NCBI RefSeq assembly: GCF_009909185.1
Contig: NZ_JAAAMV010000001.1
Span: 372,001 to 436,000 of the forward strand
DNA from: Paenibacillus glycinis
GTDB lineage: Bacteria > Bacillota > Bacilli > Paenibacillales > Paenibacillaceae
DNA length: 64,000 bases
Direction: 5' to 3'
This document shows, one piece after another, positions 26,061-33,282 of the stretch. Each line of letters begins with the position of its first letter. The stretch's first letter is position 1. A program made the position numbers and the translations under genes. Under the pieces are notes generated by a model. That model did no database searches and was not told where the DNA came from. It saw nothing but the letters and a program-made list of their open reading frames with translations.

Positions 26061-26762
26061 TTACTTCGCCTCCACCGTTTTGGTTCGGCATAAGTCTAGA
26101 ATAAGTGCGACGACTTGGTCGATCGTCAGCTCCGTGCTGTCGATCACTTCCGCGTCTTTCGCACAAATCAATGGCGAAATTTCCCTGCGCTCATCGCTTC
26201 GATCGCGTTCCGCGATCTCCCGTTCCAGTTGTTGAAGCGGTACGGCCTCATTGCCGCTGAGTTCCCGAAACCGTCTCAGCGCGCGCACTTGAACGCTTGC
26301 CATGAGGAAAACCTTTACTTCCGCGTCCGGCAGCACATGCGTGCCGATGTCGCGTCCGTCCATGACGATTCCTTTGGATTCCGCCAGCCCTCTTTGCAAT
26401 TCGACCAACCTCTGCCGAATGGCTTCGTGGGAAGCGATTTGCGAAACGATCAGCGTCACTTCGCGCGTGCGAATGGCCGAGGTGATGTTCTCCCCGTTCA
26501 GCCAAACCGTCTGTCCTGCACCGCCGGGCTCCAGCGTGATATTCAACGTTTGAACGAGCTGACCCAGCCTGTCCGAATCGTCAGGGGTGATGCCTGCACC
26601 GATTGCCGCATAAGCAACGGCCCTGTACATCGCACCTGTATCAATGTAAATGTAACCAAGTTGTTCAGCGACTTTGCGGGCGACGGTACTTTTCCCGGCG
26701 CCTGCCGGGCCGTCGATTGCCACATTTATTCGGCCGCTGATGCTTCCCCCATTCATGCCCAA
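26061..26762 (-). CDS. cmk: Cytidylate kinase
   Basis: Cmk phosphorylates CMP and dCMP. The 233-residue protein has the P-loop AIDGPAGAGKST near residue 15, the DTGAMYRAVAY motif and MDGRDIGTHVLP. The start is uncertain: AAGGAGG is 11 bases before the TTG at 26762 and 17 bases before the ATG at 26756, so the TTG is preferred. It heads cmk-plsC-ypfD behind a strong promoter and an early hairpin. Confidence 0.95.
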   Translation of the reverse strand: MGMNGGSISGRINVAIDGPAGAGKSTVARKVAEQLGYIYIDTGAMYRAVAYAAIGAGITPDDSDRLGQLVQTLNITLEPGGAGQTVWLNGENITSAIRTREVTLIVSQIASHEAIRQRLVELQRGLAESKGIVMDGRDIGTHVLPDAEVKVFLMASVQVRALRRFRELSGNEAVPLQQLEREIAERDRSDERREISPLICAKDAEVIDSTELTIDQVVALILDLCRTKTVEAK

Positions 26763-26819
26763 GCGGTGTTTGACCTCCTTGAAAGTCGGGCAGCGGCTGC
26801 CACCATGCTCTAATCGTCA

Positions 26820-26842
26820 TTAAAAAAGCAGGCTTTGCCTGC
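26820..26842 (-). terminator. Intrinsic terminator just downstream of the cmk promoter
   Basis: The stem GCAGGC/GCCTGC (26828-26833 with 26837-26842), extended by flanking A/T pairs, has a 3-base loop and is followed by TTTTTTA on the minus strand. It would end the ypfB transcript. It also lies only about four bases after the predicted start of the cmk transcript. Confidence 0.85.
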
Positions 26843-26852
26843 GATAGTAAAA

Positions 26853-26881
26853 ATTATACCACAGCCGCTCGGGAAGTGCAA
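26853..26881 (-). promoter_or_regulatory. Sigma-A promoter of cmk
   Basis: TTGCAC (complement of 26876-26881), a 17-base spacer and TATAAT (complement of 26853-26858) preceded by TGG, giving an extended -10. This is one of the best promoter matches in the window. Confidence 0.75.
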
Positions 26882-26995
26882 AGAATGCAAGACGCGCTAG
26901 AAGAAACTTCCGGCGCCGTCGCTGCAGGCCGCGAAGCTGTTCCCGACTTCGGGAAAACAACCGAATGCGCGGCTCGACCGCAAATGCTACCCGTT

Positions 26996-27280
26996 CTAAA
27001 AAGGCGTTCCTTCCAAACGATCCACGCCCGTCACCCACATCCGGACCTGCGGGATTTGCAGCGCCACCTGGCTGACCGCGATCGCGACAAGCAACGCTAT
27101 GACGATGATCTTCAACGCTTTCGTCACGTTGTCGGCAAGCGCCAGGTAATCTTTTTGCGACTTATGTAGCACGGCGATGACCTCCTTATCCGAACCGTCG
27201 GCTCCTATTCGATAAACGGCGTCCGCCGCGGCTGAATCTCGGATAAGGCTAGTTTTTCCACGAATGGAATCCTTATTCAT
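26996..27280 (-). CDS. ypfB: Small single-pass membrane protein, YpfB-like
   Basis: A 94-residue protein starting MNKDSIRGKTS. A charged N-terminal half is followed by a hydrophobic helix (ALKIIVIALLVAIAVSQVALQ) and a short tail ending DRLEGTPF. It follows the PilZ gene by 14 bases, the place of ypfB in B. subtilis, whose short product also has one helix and a similar tail. No good ribosome site precedes the ATG; a TTG at 27325 inside the PilZ gene is an alternative. Function unknown. Confidence 0.62.
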   Translation of the reverse strand: MNKDSIRGKTSLIRDSAAADAVYRIGADGSDKEVIAVLHKSQKDYLALADNVTKALKIIVIALLVAIAVSQVALQIPQVRMWVTGVDRLEGTPF

Positions 27281-27293
27281 GCCATGGCCGGAT

Positions 27294-27947
27294 TTATCGT
27301 TTTCGGAAATCGAGCTGCCGTTCAAAGCAGAACCTGATGATGCGCTGGCGTTCCCCGTCCGAGATTTTCGCGAATTTCGCCATCACCTGATGCTTGCCGT
27401 TCTCGAGCGTCTTGACCCTGACGACCTCGGCAACGAATTGGGAGTGGTCGACGGAACCGTTCCGATACGGGACGAGCAGCCAGCATTCCAGTTCAGTACC
27501 TTGCTCGATCGGCCATTTGGCGTCGGCCACGAAGGAAATGCCGCCGCCTCCCACGTCGTCGGTCACCCCGATAAATCGGACGTTGCCGGACAAGGTGATG
27601 GCGATTTCAAGCTCTGCCGCGACCCGCAGGAAATGGCGGCGCTGAATTTTGGTGATGGATTCGAGATCCGGTTTGCGGACCCGAATCAGCTTCAGCGTAT
27701 CTTCTTTGAAGCCGATCACGTGCGTATTGAAATAATGCTTGACGCCTTCTTGCGTAATGAAATACGCGGAGAGTTCATCGCCTAGAAAGAGGCGTTTGTA
27801 TCGGCCGGCCCCTTCGAGAATCGGAATCTCGATGAGCAGCTCGTCATCGGTGCTGTCCGCGATCCTGGCTTTATATTCCAACGCGGCCTCTTCTTCGTCG
27901 GATGAAGCAACTTGCAAGAACAAAACTTGGTTAATCATTGGCAGCAT
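27294..27947 (-). CDS. motI: PilZ-domain c-di-GMP receptor (YpfA/MotI)
   Basis: A 217-residue protein, the same length as B. subtilis YpfA (MotI/DgrA), which binds cyclic-di-GMP and brakes the flagellar stator. An N-terminal YcgR-like beta domain precedes a PilZ domain with the arginine motif QRRHFLR and the loop DVGGGGISF. The second motif has Gly where the canonical form has Ser (D/NxSxxG), a tolerated but less usual variant. The ATG at 27947 has GGGGAGGG six bases upstream; the longer frame is unsupported. Confidence 0.88.
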   Translation of the reverse strand: MLPMINQVLFLQVASSDEEEAALEYKARIADSTDDELLIEIPILEGAGRYKRLFLGDELSAYFITQEGVKHYFNTHVIGFKEDTLKLIRVRKPDLESITKIQRRHFLRVAAELEIAITLSGNVRFIGVTDDVGGGGISFVADAKWPIEQGTELECWLLVPYRNGSVDHSQFVAEVVRVKTLENGKHQVMAKFAKISDGERQRIIRFCFERQLDFRKR

Positions 27948-28013
27948 CGGTTTCCCTCCCCATTTTTCGATTATAGCACAGCATGTCGAAATTTGGGGAG
28001 AGAGGGAAATAGG

Positions 28014-28045
28014 CACAAAAAGACGTGCGTCCAAAGGCGCACGTC
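28014..28045 (-). terminator. Intrinsic terminator of ypeB
   Basis: The stem GACGTGCG/CGCACGTC (28022-28029 with 28038-28045) with an 8-base loop is followed by TTTTTGTG on the minus strand. Confidence 0.9.
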
Positions 28046-28052
28046 CAGGCGG

Positions 28053-29393
28053 TTATTCCGGCAGCTGCTCGATGGATTCCTCGACGCCGTTCTCCGCGTT
28101 TACATAAATTTTGTACGTCGAGCCGTTGATTTTCCCGACGAATTCATAACACAGCACTTCTTGGTCCGCATCGTTGTCGATCAGCGCCATCTGCTCCCGG
28201 TTCACTTTAAAATCGGGATTCAGCACTTTCCTCGCCTCGGCGCTCGTCAGCTTCGGCTTCGGCAGCTTCCGTTTGCGATGCTCGTAGACGTAATCCCCGG
28301 CTTGGATCGCGACGGCGTCGCCGTTATCCAGCGCGATCTTCACCGACAGCTTGGCGGGATAGATCAAGACGCCGTTCTGGCTTGCGACGAACGTGAACAC
28401 CGCCGCGCGATTTCCGTCATCGTACGCGACGGGTTTCATGCCCGCGTAACCGTGATGAGCCAGGAAATCGCCCGCTTTTCGCTTCGCATCGCGGATGCCG
28501 ACGGTCGGCTTGCCGATATCCCGCGAATTGTCGTACCAAATGAGCTGGGCTCCTTTTTGCGTATAATCGAGCTCGACTTGATTATCGGATTTGTTCGCCT
28601 TGTAGGTTGCCGAGAACGACGAATACTCGGTGCCCTTGCCGTTCTCCACGACCCGGATGTTCTTGGCCTGCGCTGCGTCCAGCCCCAGGAATTTCGCGGC
28701 CAAGCCCCTCACTTCGTCCGGCGTGCTCATGTGGCCGCCGAGCATCTTGATCGTCCGTTTCTGGTACATGCTCGCGACCGAGGGGCCCCAGTTGATCTCG
28801 GGATACTCGCTTACTTTCTTGTCGACGGTCTTGAAGCCGTCGATGATCGTATTGTCGAGCGTCGATTTCTCGGTCGCCAGCGCGGTTTCGACGTCCATCC
28901 AGCGCAAATTGTTGGACAGGACCTTCTCCTGCACGCCCGTCAGCGATTTGGAGATGTCCGCCGAATCCGCGTACAGCGTTTTTAGCGTCTTGAACTCGTC
29001 AGGACTGAGCGGCTGCTTAGTCAAATCGCGAACGGAGGTTTTGTACGAGAAATTAGCGATCTTCGAGAGAAACTCTTCCGTCTTGCTGAAAGGCAGCAGG
29101 GTGAGCGGCAGTTGGTTGATTTCATTCTGCGCTTCGCTCGTCAAACGCCAGGTATTGACCAGTCCCTTGCGCTGAAAGCCTTGCGAAGCGCCGTTCACGG
29201 CCAGCGTGTTTCCGAGCTGGTGGTGCAGCTGATCGACATGGTACGATAAATCGTGAAAGGCGCGCTGATACTGGTTCTCCGCCTTGATCAATATCGAATT
29301 TTTCTCTTGATGCTCTTGATAGCCCCAGTAAATGGAGCCGATGAAGAACAACGTCATGACCGGAAAAAGCACAGCGCTCAAGCGACGATACAT
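28053..29393 (-). CDS. ypeB: Germination protein YpeB
   Basis: YpeB is a spore inner-membrane protein that stabilises and holds the cortex-lytic enzyme SleB until germination. The 446-residue protein has an N-terminal membrane anchor (residues 7-25), a helical N-domain and a C-terminal half with PepSY-type repeats such as GDFLAHHGYAGMKPV and VLNPDFKVN. The ATG is 10 bases after AAGGAG. In B. subtilis sleB lies immediately upstream; here that place holds a zinc-ribbon mini-gene. The ribosome site is inside a long hairpin. Confidence 0.94.
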   Translation of the reverse strand: MYRRLSAVLFPVMTLFFIGSIYWGYQEHQEKNSILIKAENQYQRAFHDLSYHVDQLHHQLGNTLAVNGASQGFQRKGLVNTWRLTSEAQNEINQLPLTLLPFSKTEEFLSKIANFSYKTSVRDLTKQPLSPDEFKTLKTLYADSADISKSLTGVQEKVLSNNLRWMDVETALATEKSTLDNTIIDGFKTVDKKVSEYPEINWGPSVASMYQKRTIKMLGGHMSTPDEVRGLAAKFLGLDAAQAKNIRVVENGKGTEYSSFSATYKANKSDNQVELDYTQKGAQLIWYDNSRDIGKPTVGIRDAKRKAGDFLAHHGYAGMKPVAYDDGNRAAVFTFVASQNGVLIYPAKLSVKIALDNGDAVAIQAGDYVYEHRKRKLPKPKLTSAEARKVLNPDFKVNREQMALIDNDADQEVLCYEFVGKINGSTYKIYVNAENGVEESIEQLPE

Positions 29394-29399
29394 ATAGCA

Positions 29400-29455
29400 A
29401 AAGCTCCTTTCGTATGCAAAACCTGGTGTTAGTTTGGTTTGCCGAAAGGAGCTTT
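29400..29455 (-). promoter_or_regulatory. Hairpin covering the ypeB ribosome-binding site
   Basis: A perfect 13-bp inverted repeat (29400-29412 with 29443-29455) encloses a second stem (29416-29423 with 29436-29442, one bulge). On the minus strand the downstream arm is CGAAAGGAGCTTT, which contains the AAGGAG used by ypeB, seven bases from the ATG. The upstream arm carries the complementary CTCCTT. In RNA this would hide the ribosome site; no strong T-run follows, so it is not a clear terminator. Confidence 0.7.
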
Positions 29456-29493
29456 ATGCATGTTTGGGTAAGATTTGCTATTGCCGGCGCTTG

Positions 29494-29652
29494 TCAGAGC
29501 GCCAGTTCTTCGATATCGAAATCTTGGATGTTATTGCACAGGCATTGCTTGAAGCCGGTATCGATCCGGTCCTTCTCCCTGCGTCCGCGAAGCACGAATT
29601 TCTCTCCGCAGCGATTGCAGCGGATGGCCACTTTTATACGCGCCGTTTCCAT
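29494..29652 (-). CDS. Zinc-ribbon mini-protein
   Basis: A 52-residue protein starting METARIKVAIRC. It has two cysteine pairs, CNRC near residues 12-15 and CLC near 38-40, which suggests a small metal knuckle; basic residues lie between them and the C-terminus is acidic (DFDIEELAL). GGAGGAA lies directly upstream of two consecutive ATGs; the second (29652) has the better spacing. It occupies the position of sleB between prsW and ypeB. Function unknown; possibly RNA or protein binding. Confidence 0.72.
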   Translation of the reverse strand: METARIKVAIRCNRCGEKFVLRGRREKDRIDTGFKQCLCNNIQDFDIEELAL

Positions 29653-29765
29653 CATTTCCTCCTATAGGGGTTGCGAGCGAAGCCGGCGCCGTCATATACG
29701 GCGGGCGAAGCGTTCCGCTTCGGAAGCATGCGCTCGGCGTTTTCTACCTATTATGGACGGAAATG

Positions 29766-30464
29766 TCACAGCTTAATCTCTTCTTCGCGGCCAAGCAGCC
29801 TGAACGGCGACCGCGCATTCGCCCGGTTGATCCGCCGAACGCCCCTGATCCACAAAAACACCATCAGCGGCACGATGAACCATGCCCAATACGTCGAGCC
29901 GGAGCCCATGATGTAATCGTACAAGCCGTGCTCCAGCAGCGGAACGCCGGCCGCCAGAACCAAGAACCGCCATTTCGGCCTCCGGTCGGAAGCGAATTTG
30001 GCTTTGCCCAGATAATAACCCATCGTAACGCCGAACAACGCGTGACCGGATACCGGAAGCAGCGCCCGGATCAGCAGCGAACCCACCGTCATCGGCTGAT
30101 AAATGGCGTACAGCACGTTCTCGACGGTCGCAAAGCCGAGCGAAATCGCCACCGCGTACACGATGCCGTCATAAGGCTCGTCGAATTCCTTATGCTTGAA
30201 AATGATATGGTAGAGCACGAACCATTTCATCAGTTCCTCGACGCCCGCCGAGACGGCGAACGAGAAGACGACCGGCCCGTTTCCGATGCCGAGCTCCAGT
30301 CCCCGCTGGATCACCATGATCGGGAGCACGATCAAGACGCCCATCAGAAATACCCGAAGCACCATCGAAATGGGTTCCGCCTCGTAACGGTCCTTCAAAT
30401 AAAAGTAAGTCAACAGCGCGACGCCGGGAGCAACCGCAGCCGTTACAATCGAAAAAAGCAGCAT
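29766..30464 (-). CDS. prsW: Intramembrane metalloprotease PrsW
   Basis: PrsW makes the first cut in anti-sigma factors such as RsiW, releasing an ECF sigma factor under envelope stress. The 232-residue membrane protein carries the family residues: the EE pair in SAGVEELMKWF, the conserved ATVENVLYA, PVSGHALFGVTMGYY and LEHGLYDY. It lies after gudB, as in B. subtilis. No anti-sigma/sigma pair is encoded in the window. Confidence 0.93.
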   Translation of the reverse strand: MLLFSIVTAAVAPGVALLTYFYLKDRYEAEPISMVLRVFLMGVLIVLPIMVIQRGLELGIGNGPVVFSFAVSAGVEELMKWFVLYHIIFKHKEFDEPYDGIVYAVAISLGFATVENVLYAIYQPMTVGSLLIRALLPVSGHALFGVTMGYYLGKAKFASDRRPKWRFLVLAAGVPLLEHGLYDYIMGSGSTYWAWFIVPLMVFLWIRGVRRINRANARSPFRLLGREEEIKL

Positions 30465-30525
30465 CGTTTCGAGTCACCTTCCAGAGAGAAGGCAGGTACG
30501 CGCGCGAGGAAACTTGCCGTTTCCT

Positions 30526-31767
30526 TTATATCCACCCCCGCAATCGTACCGCCTCCGCCATTTTGCGAACGCCAACCATATAAGCGGCAAGGCGCATGTC
30601 GACTTTCTTCATCGCATGCAGCTCATACACGCTGTTAAAACCGCGGACCATCATTTCCCGCAGCTTGAGATCCACTTCGGCTTCCGACCAATAGTAGCCT
30701 TGATTATTCTGTACCCATTCGAAATACGATACTATGACGCCGCCCGCGCTTGCAAGCACGTCCGGAATAAGCAAAATGCCGCGGTCCGTTACGATGCGCG
30801 TCGCTTCGAGCGTCGTCGGGCCGTTCGCGGCCTCAACTATGATTTTAGCACGAATCCGGTCCGCGTTGCTTGCCGTTATTTGGTTCTCGATCGCGGCCGG
30901 CACGAGCACGTCGCATTCCAGCGAGAGCAACTCGTCGTTGGAGATGGTATCTTTGAATAGATTGGTTACCGTGCCGAAGGAATCGCGCCGGTCCATCAAA
31001 TCTTCGATATCCAGTCCCTGTTCATTATACAATGCGCCGTTCACATCGGAAATAGCGATTACGCGCGCCCCGGCGTCATGCATGAATTTGGCCAGAAAGC
31101 TCCCGGCGTTTCCGAAGCCTTGGATGACGACGCGCGCGCCGTTCACGGGGATGTTCTTTTTGGCCATCGCCTCGTCGATCATGATGGCGACCCCTTTGGC
31201 GGTCGCGCTTTCGCGGCCCATCGACCCGCCGAGCACGAGCGGTTTTCCAGTTATGAAGCCGGGGGAATCGAATTCCCGGATGCGGCTGTATTCGTCCATC
31301 ATCCACGCCATGATCTGCGCGTTCGTCATGACGTCCGGCGCCGGGATGTCCTTGGTCGGTCCGACGATCTGGGAGATCGCCCTGACGTAGCCGCGGCTCA
31401 ATCGTTCGAGCTCGCGGAACGACATTTTGCGCGGATCGCAGATGATTCCGCCTTTCCCGCCGCCGTACGGCAGATTGGCGATGCCGCATTTCAAGCTCAT
31501 CCAGATCGACAACGCTTTTACTTCGATCTCGTTCACGTCCGGGTGGAACCGGACGCCGCCCTTCGTCGGCCCGACGGCATCGTTATGCTGGGCGCGAAAT
31601 CCGATGAACACGCGGGTTTTTCCGTCGTCCATGCGCACCGGAATGCGCACGGTCAGCAATCTCATGGGCTCTTTCAGTAATTCGACCATATCATCGCCGT
31701 AACCTAATTTCCGAAGCGCATCCTCGATGACGATTTGCGTCGAAGTCAAGACATTGTTGTCTTCCAT
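30526..31767 (-). CDS. gudB: NAD-dependent glutamate dehydrogenase
   Basis: This enzyme oxidises glutamate to 2-oxoglutarate and ammonia. The 413-residue protein has the substrate-site segment GPTKGGVRFHP, the catalytic lysine region KCGIANLPYGGGKGGI and the dinucleotide loop VIQGFGNAGSFLA. The start is uncertain: MEDNNVLTSTQ at 31767 fits relatives, but its upstream sequence lacks a clear ribosome site. AAGGTGGTG, about 20 bases earlier, could serve the ATG weakly or the in-frame GTG or TTG codons. I see no tandem repeat of the kind that inactivates gudB in laboratory B. subtilis. Confidence 0.94.
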   Translation of the reverse strand: MEDNNVLTSTQIVIEDALRKLGYGDDMVELLKEPMRLLTVRIPVRMDDGKTRVFIGFRAQHNDAVGPTKGGVRFHPDVNEIEVKALSIWMSLKCGIANLPYGGGKGGIICDPRKMSFRELERLSRGYVRAISQIVGPTKDIPAPDVMTNAQIMAWMMDEYSRIREFDSPGFITGKPLVLGGSMGRESATAKGVAIMIDEAMAKKNIPVNGARVVIQGFGNAGSFLAKFMHDAGARVIAISDVNGALYNEQGLDIEDLMDRRDSFGTVTNLFKDTISNDELLSLECDVLVPAAIENQITASNADRIRAKIIVEAANGPTTLEATRIVTDRGILLIPDVLASAGGVIVSYFEWVQNNQGYYWSEAEVDLKLREMMVRGFNSVYELHAMKKVDMRLAAYMVGVRKMAEAVRLRGWI

Positions 31768-31860
31768 TCCAGTCAAAGGAATGTTCACCACCTTTTCTTT
31801 CAGTATGAACGGGTGAAACGCCAACTATGCGATGGGTTCGAATCGGCCGATTCGGGGAAT

Positions 31861-31904
31861 AAACAAAAAGCACCAGACACGCGGAATTCCGCTGCTGATG
31901 CTTT
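31861..31904 (-). terminator. Intrinsic terminator of the mecA-family gene
   Basis: A 10-pair stem (31867-31876 with 31895-31904, one G-U pair) encloses a palindromic GCGGAATTCCGC and is followed by TTTTTGTTTATT on the minus strand. Confidence 0.85.
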
Positions 31905-31920
31905 CAGAAACTGTTCGTTC

Positions 31921-32526
31921 TTAGAAATGAGTGCAAATTTCAAGCACTGCGTTCGCAGGCATGACCACTTTGCCGTATTCTTCGAGAACGGCCGTCGTAA
32001 TGGAGGTTGCTTCGCCGTATTCTGCCAGCAGGGCGATGATGGCATGGTAACGGGGCAACTCGATGCCGACCGGTTCGAAGGCTAGCATATATTTGCCGTT
32101 GTAGGCGTATAGACGTCCGTCTTCAATCAAATCCACTGCCTTGAGCTGTTTGCAGACGGAAATGACATCCTCGATGTCGCGGAACGCATAAAGCACGATA
32201 TCGCTTTGTTCCAGCGTGACTTCCATCTCGTAGACGTCTTCATCATTCTCTTCTTCGTGCAGCTGTTCGTCCGATTTGCCGTTTACTTTGCCACGCGTGA
32301 CGATGACGACCATGCCTTGGGCGGGAAGCGCGAACACTTCTACGGCCAACGGGCCGCTGGCATCGAAACCCAGCTCGCTGTAGGCTTGATCCATCATTTC
32401 ACTGAATAGCTCGTGCACCTTCGGAATTTCGCGCCACATGTCTTCCTTCTGGATCCCACGCTCCAGCAAGTCGTCGAACGTCAGGAAGATTCGGATTTTG
32501 TCTTGATTGAGCCGTTCGATTTTCAT
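31921..32526 (-). CDS. ypbH: MecA-family ClpC adaptor, YpbH type
   Basis: MecA and YpbH proteins deliver substrates to the ClpCP protease and help assemble ClpC. The 201-residue protein begins MKIERLNQDKIRIFLTFDDL, nearer to YpbH than to MecA, followed by a LAVEVFALPAQGMVVIVT core, an acidic linker (HEEENDEDVYE) and the ClpC-binding C-domain. AAGGAGG precedes the ATG. It lies next to gudB, as ypbH does in B. subtilis; whether this is the only MecA protein of the organism cannot be seen here. Confidence 0.88.
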   Translation of the reverse strand: MKIERLNQDKIRIFLTFDDLLERGIQKEDMWREIPKVHELFSEMMDQAYSELGFDASGPLAVEVFALPAQGMVVIVTRGKVNGKSDEQLHEEENDEDVYEMEVTLEQSDIVLYAFRDIEDVISVCKQLKAVDLIEDGRLYAYNGKYMLAFEPVGIELPRYHAIIALLAEYGEATSITTAVLEEYGKVVMPANAVLEICTHF

Positions 32527-32705
32527 GATAGGATCCTCCTTCTCGAAAAGCATCTGCTTCGTGTATCAAAGCAAAAACCGTCTTCGAAAGCGCGTTGAAC
32601 GCGGGTAACATTTGTTATACACAGCGTATGTAACTGCTGTGGTTTGGTGAATAAAATGTTCTTATTGCTATGTTAGCATGTCTGGGGTCGGAATGCACTA
32701 GTACG

Positions 32706-32774
32706 CAAAAAAAAGAATCGGTTCCGCCCAACAACTGTATATACGCAGCAGAGGGAGAAACGATTCTTTTTTTT
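32706..32774. terminator. Bidirectional A/T-flanked hairpin
   Basis: A 14-base inverted repeat (32707-32720 with 32761-32774, core GAATCG/CGATTC plus eight A/T pairs) surrounds a 40-base loop. On either strand the stem ends in a run of eight or more T. It lies 7 bases after the 105-residue gene and should end its transcript; the long loop is unusual. Confidence 0.7.
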
Positions 32775-32781
32775 GTCTTTA

Positions 32782-33099
32782 TTAGTGCGTTTTCGCATCG
32801 GCTTTTATTTCGTCGACCTGTTCCTTGACGCCGGGATCGTTGTTCAGCATCATTTCGATTTGTCCCCAAGCGCCTGCGGAATCTCTAGCGGAAACGCCGG
32901 AATGCTTTGGGGACGAATGCGCCATCTCGCCTCCGAACTTGCGGCTGACCACCGCTCCCATCGCTTTTCTCGAAACTCCTGTCATGGCTTGGCCCGCCGC
33001 GCTGGTCGCCCAAGCAAACATTCCGGGTCTTTTCTTGGCCACGTAAGCCGCCGTCGCGGCGCCGGCCAGACCCCCAAGCAGAAATACAGACCATTTCAT
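32782..33099 (-). CDS. Small membrane-anchored protein of unknown function
   Basis: A 105-residue protein starting MKWSVFLLGGLAGAATAAYVAKKRPG, a glycine/alanine-rich anchor reminiscent of YtxH-type proteins. A hydrophilic part follows, ending in VDEIKADAKTH. GGAGG lies nine bases before the ATG at 33099; the first codons of the longer frame are unsupported. It is divergent from the deacetylase gene. No function is proposed. Confidence 0.7.
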   Translation of the reverse strand: MKWSVFLLGGLAGAATAAYVAKKRPGMFAWATSAAGQAMTGVSRKAMGAVVSRKFGGEMAHSSPKHSGVSARDSAGAWGQIEMMLNNDPGVKEQVDEIKADAKTH

Positions 33100-33200
33100 C
33101 GGTAAAGCCCTCCTCAAAAATGCTGATGCACTCGGATTCGAATATAGTTTTGCCTGGTCGAGGCGAGGTCATCCCAGCACAAATTAAGGAAAGGTGGAAG

Positions 33201-33230
33201 TTCGGACGGTTGTATATAATATGATACAAT
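33201..33230 (+). promoter_or_regulatory. Candidate promoter of the deacetylase gene
   Basis: An extended -10, TGATACAAT (33222-33230), has a weak TTCGGA about 18 bases upstream; a TATAAT at 33215-33220 is an alternative. It lies in the 183-base divergent region before the plus-strand gene. Confidence 0.38.
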
Positions 33231-33282
33231 GAGGGCGTTCTTAACGCCGCGCGGATGCCGCGATTACTGGAGGTGGATTGAC

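Noticed and set aside
12974-26842. Repeated AGCAGGC...GCCTGCT hairpins (12976-12998 and 26828-26842) as a dispersed repeat family
   Set aside because: Both are ordinary terminators with short loops; the shared heptamer is too short to claim a repeat element.
29763-30638. 291-codon plus-strand frame opposite prsW
   Set aside because: Highly charged antisense shadow of prsW; prsW has all catalytic motifs.
32610-32700. Inverted repeat CACAGC/GCTGTG upstream of the mecA-family gene as an operator
   Set aside because: Six-base arms with a 10-base spacer are weak evidence, and no regulator site is recognised.
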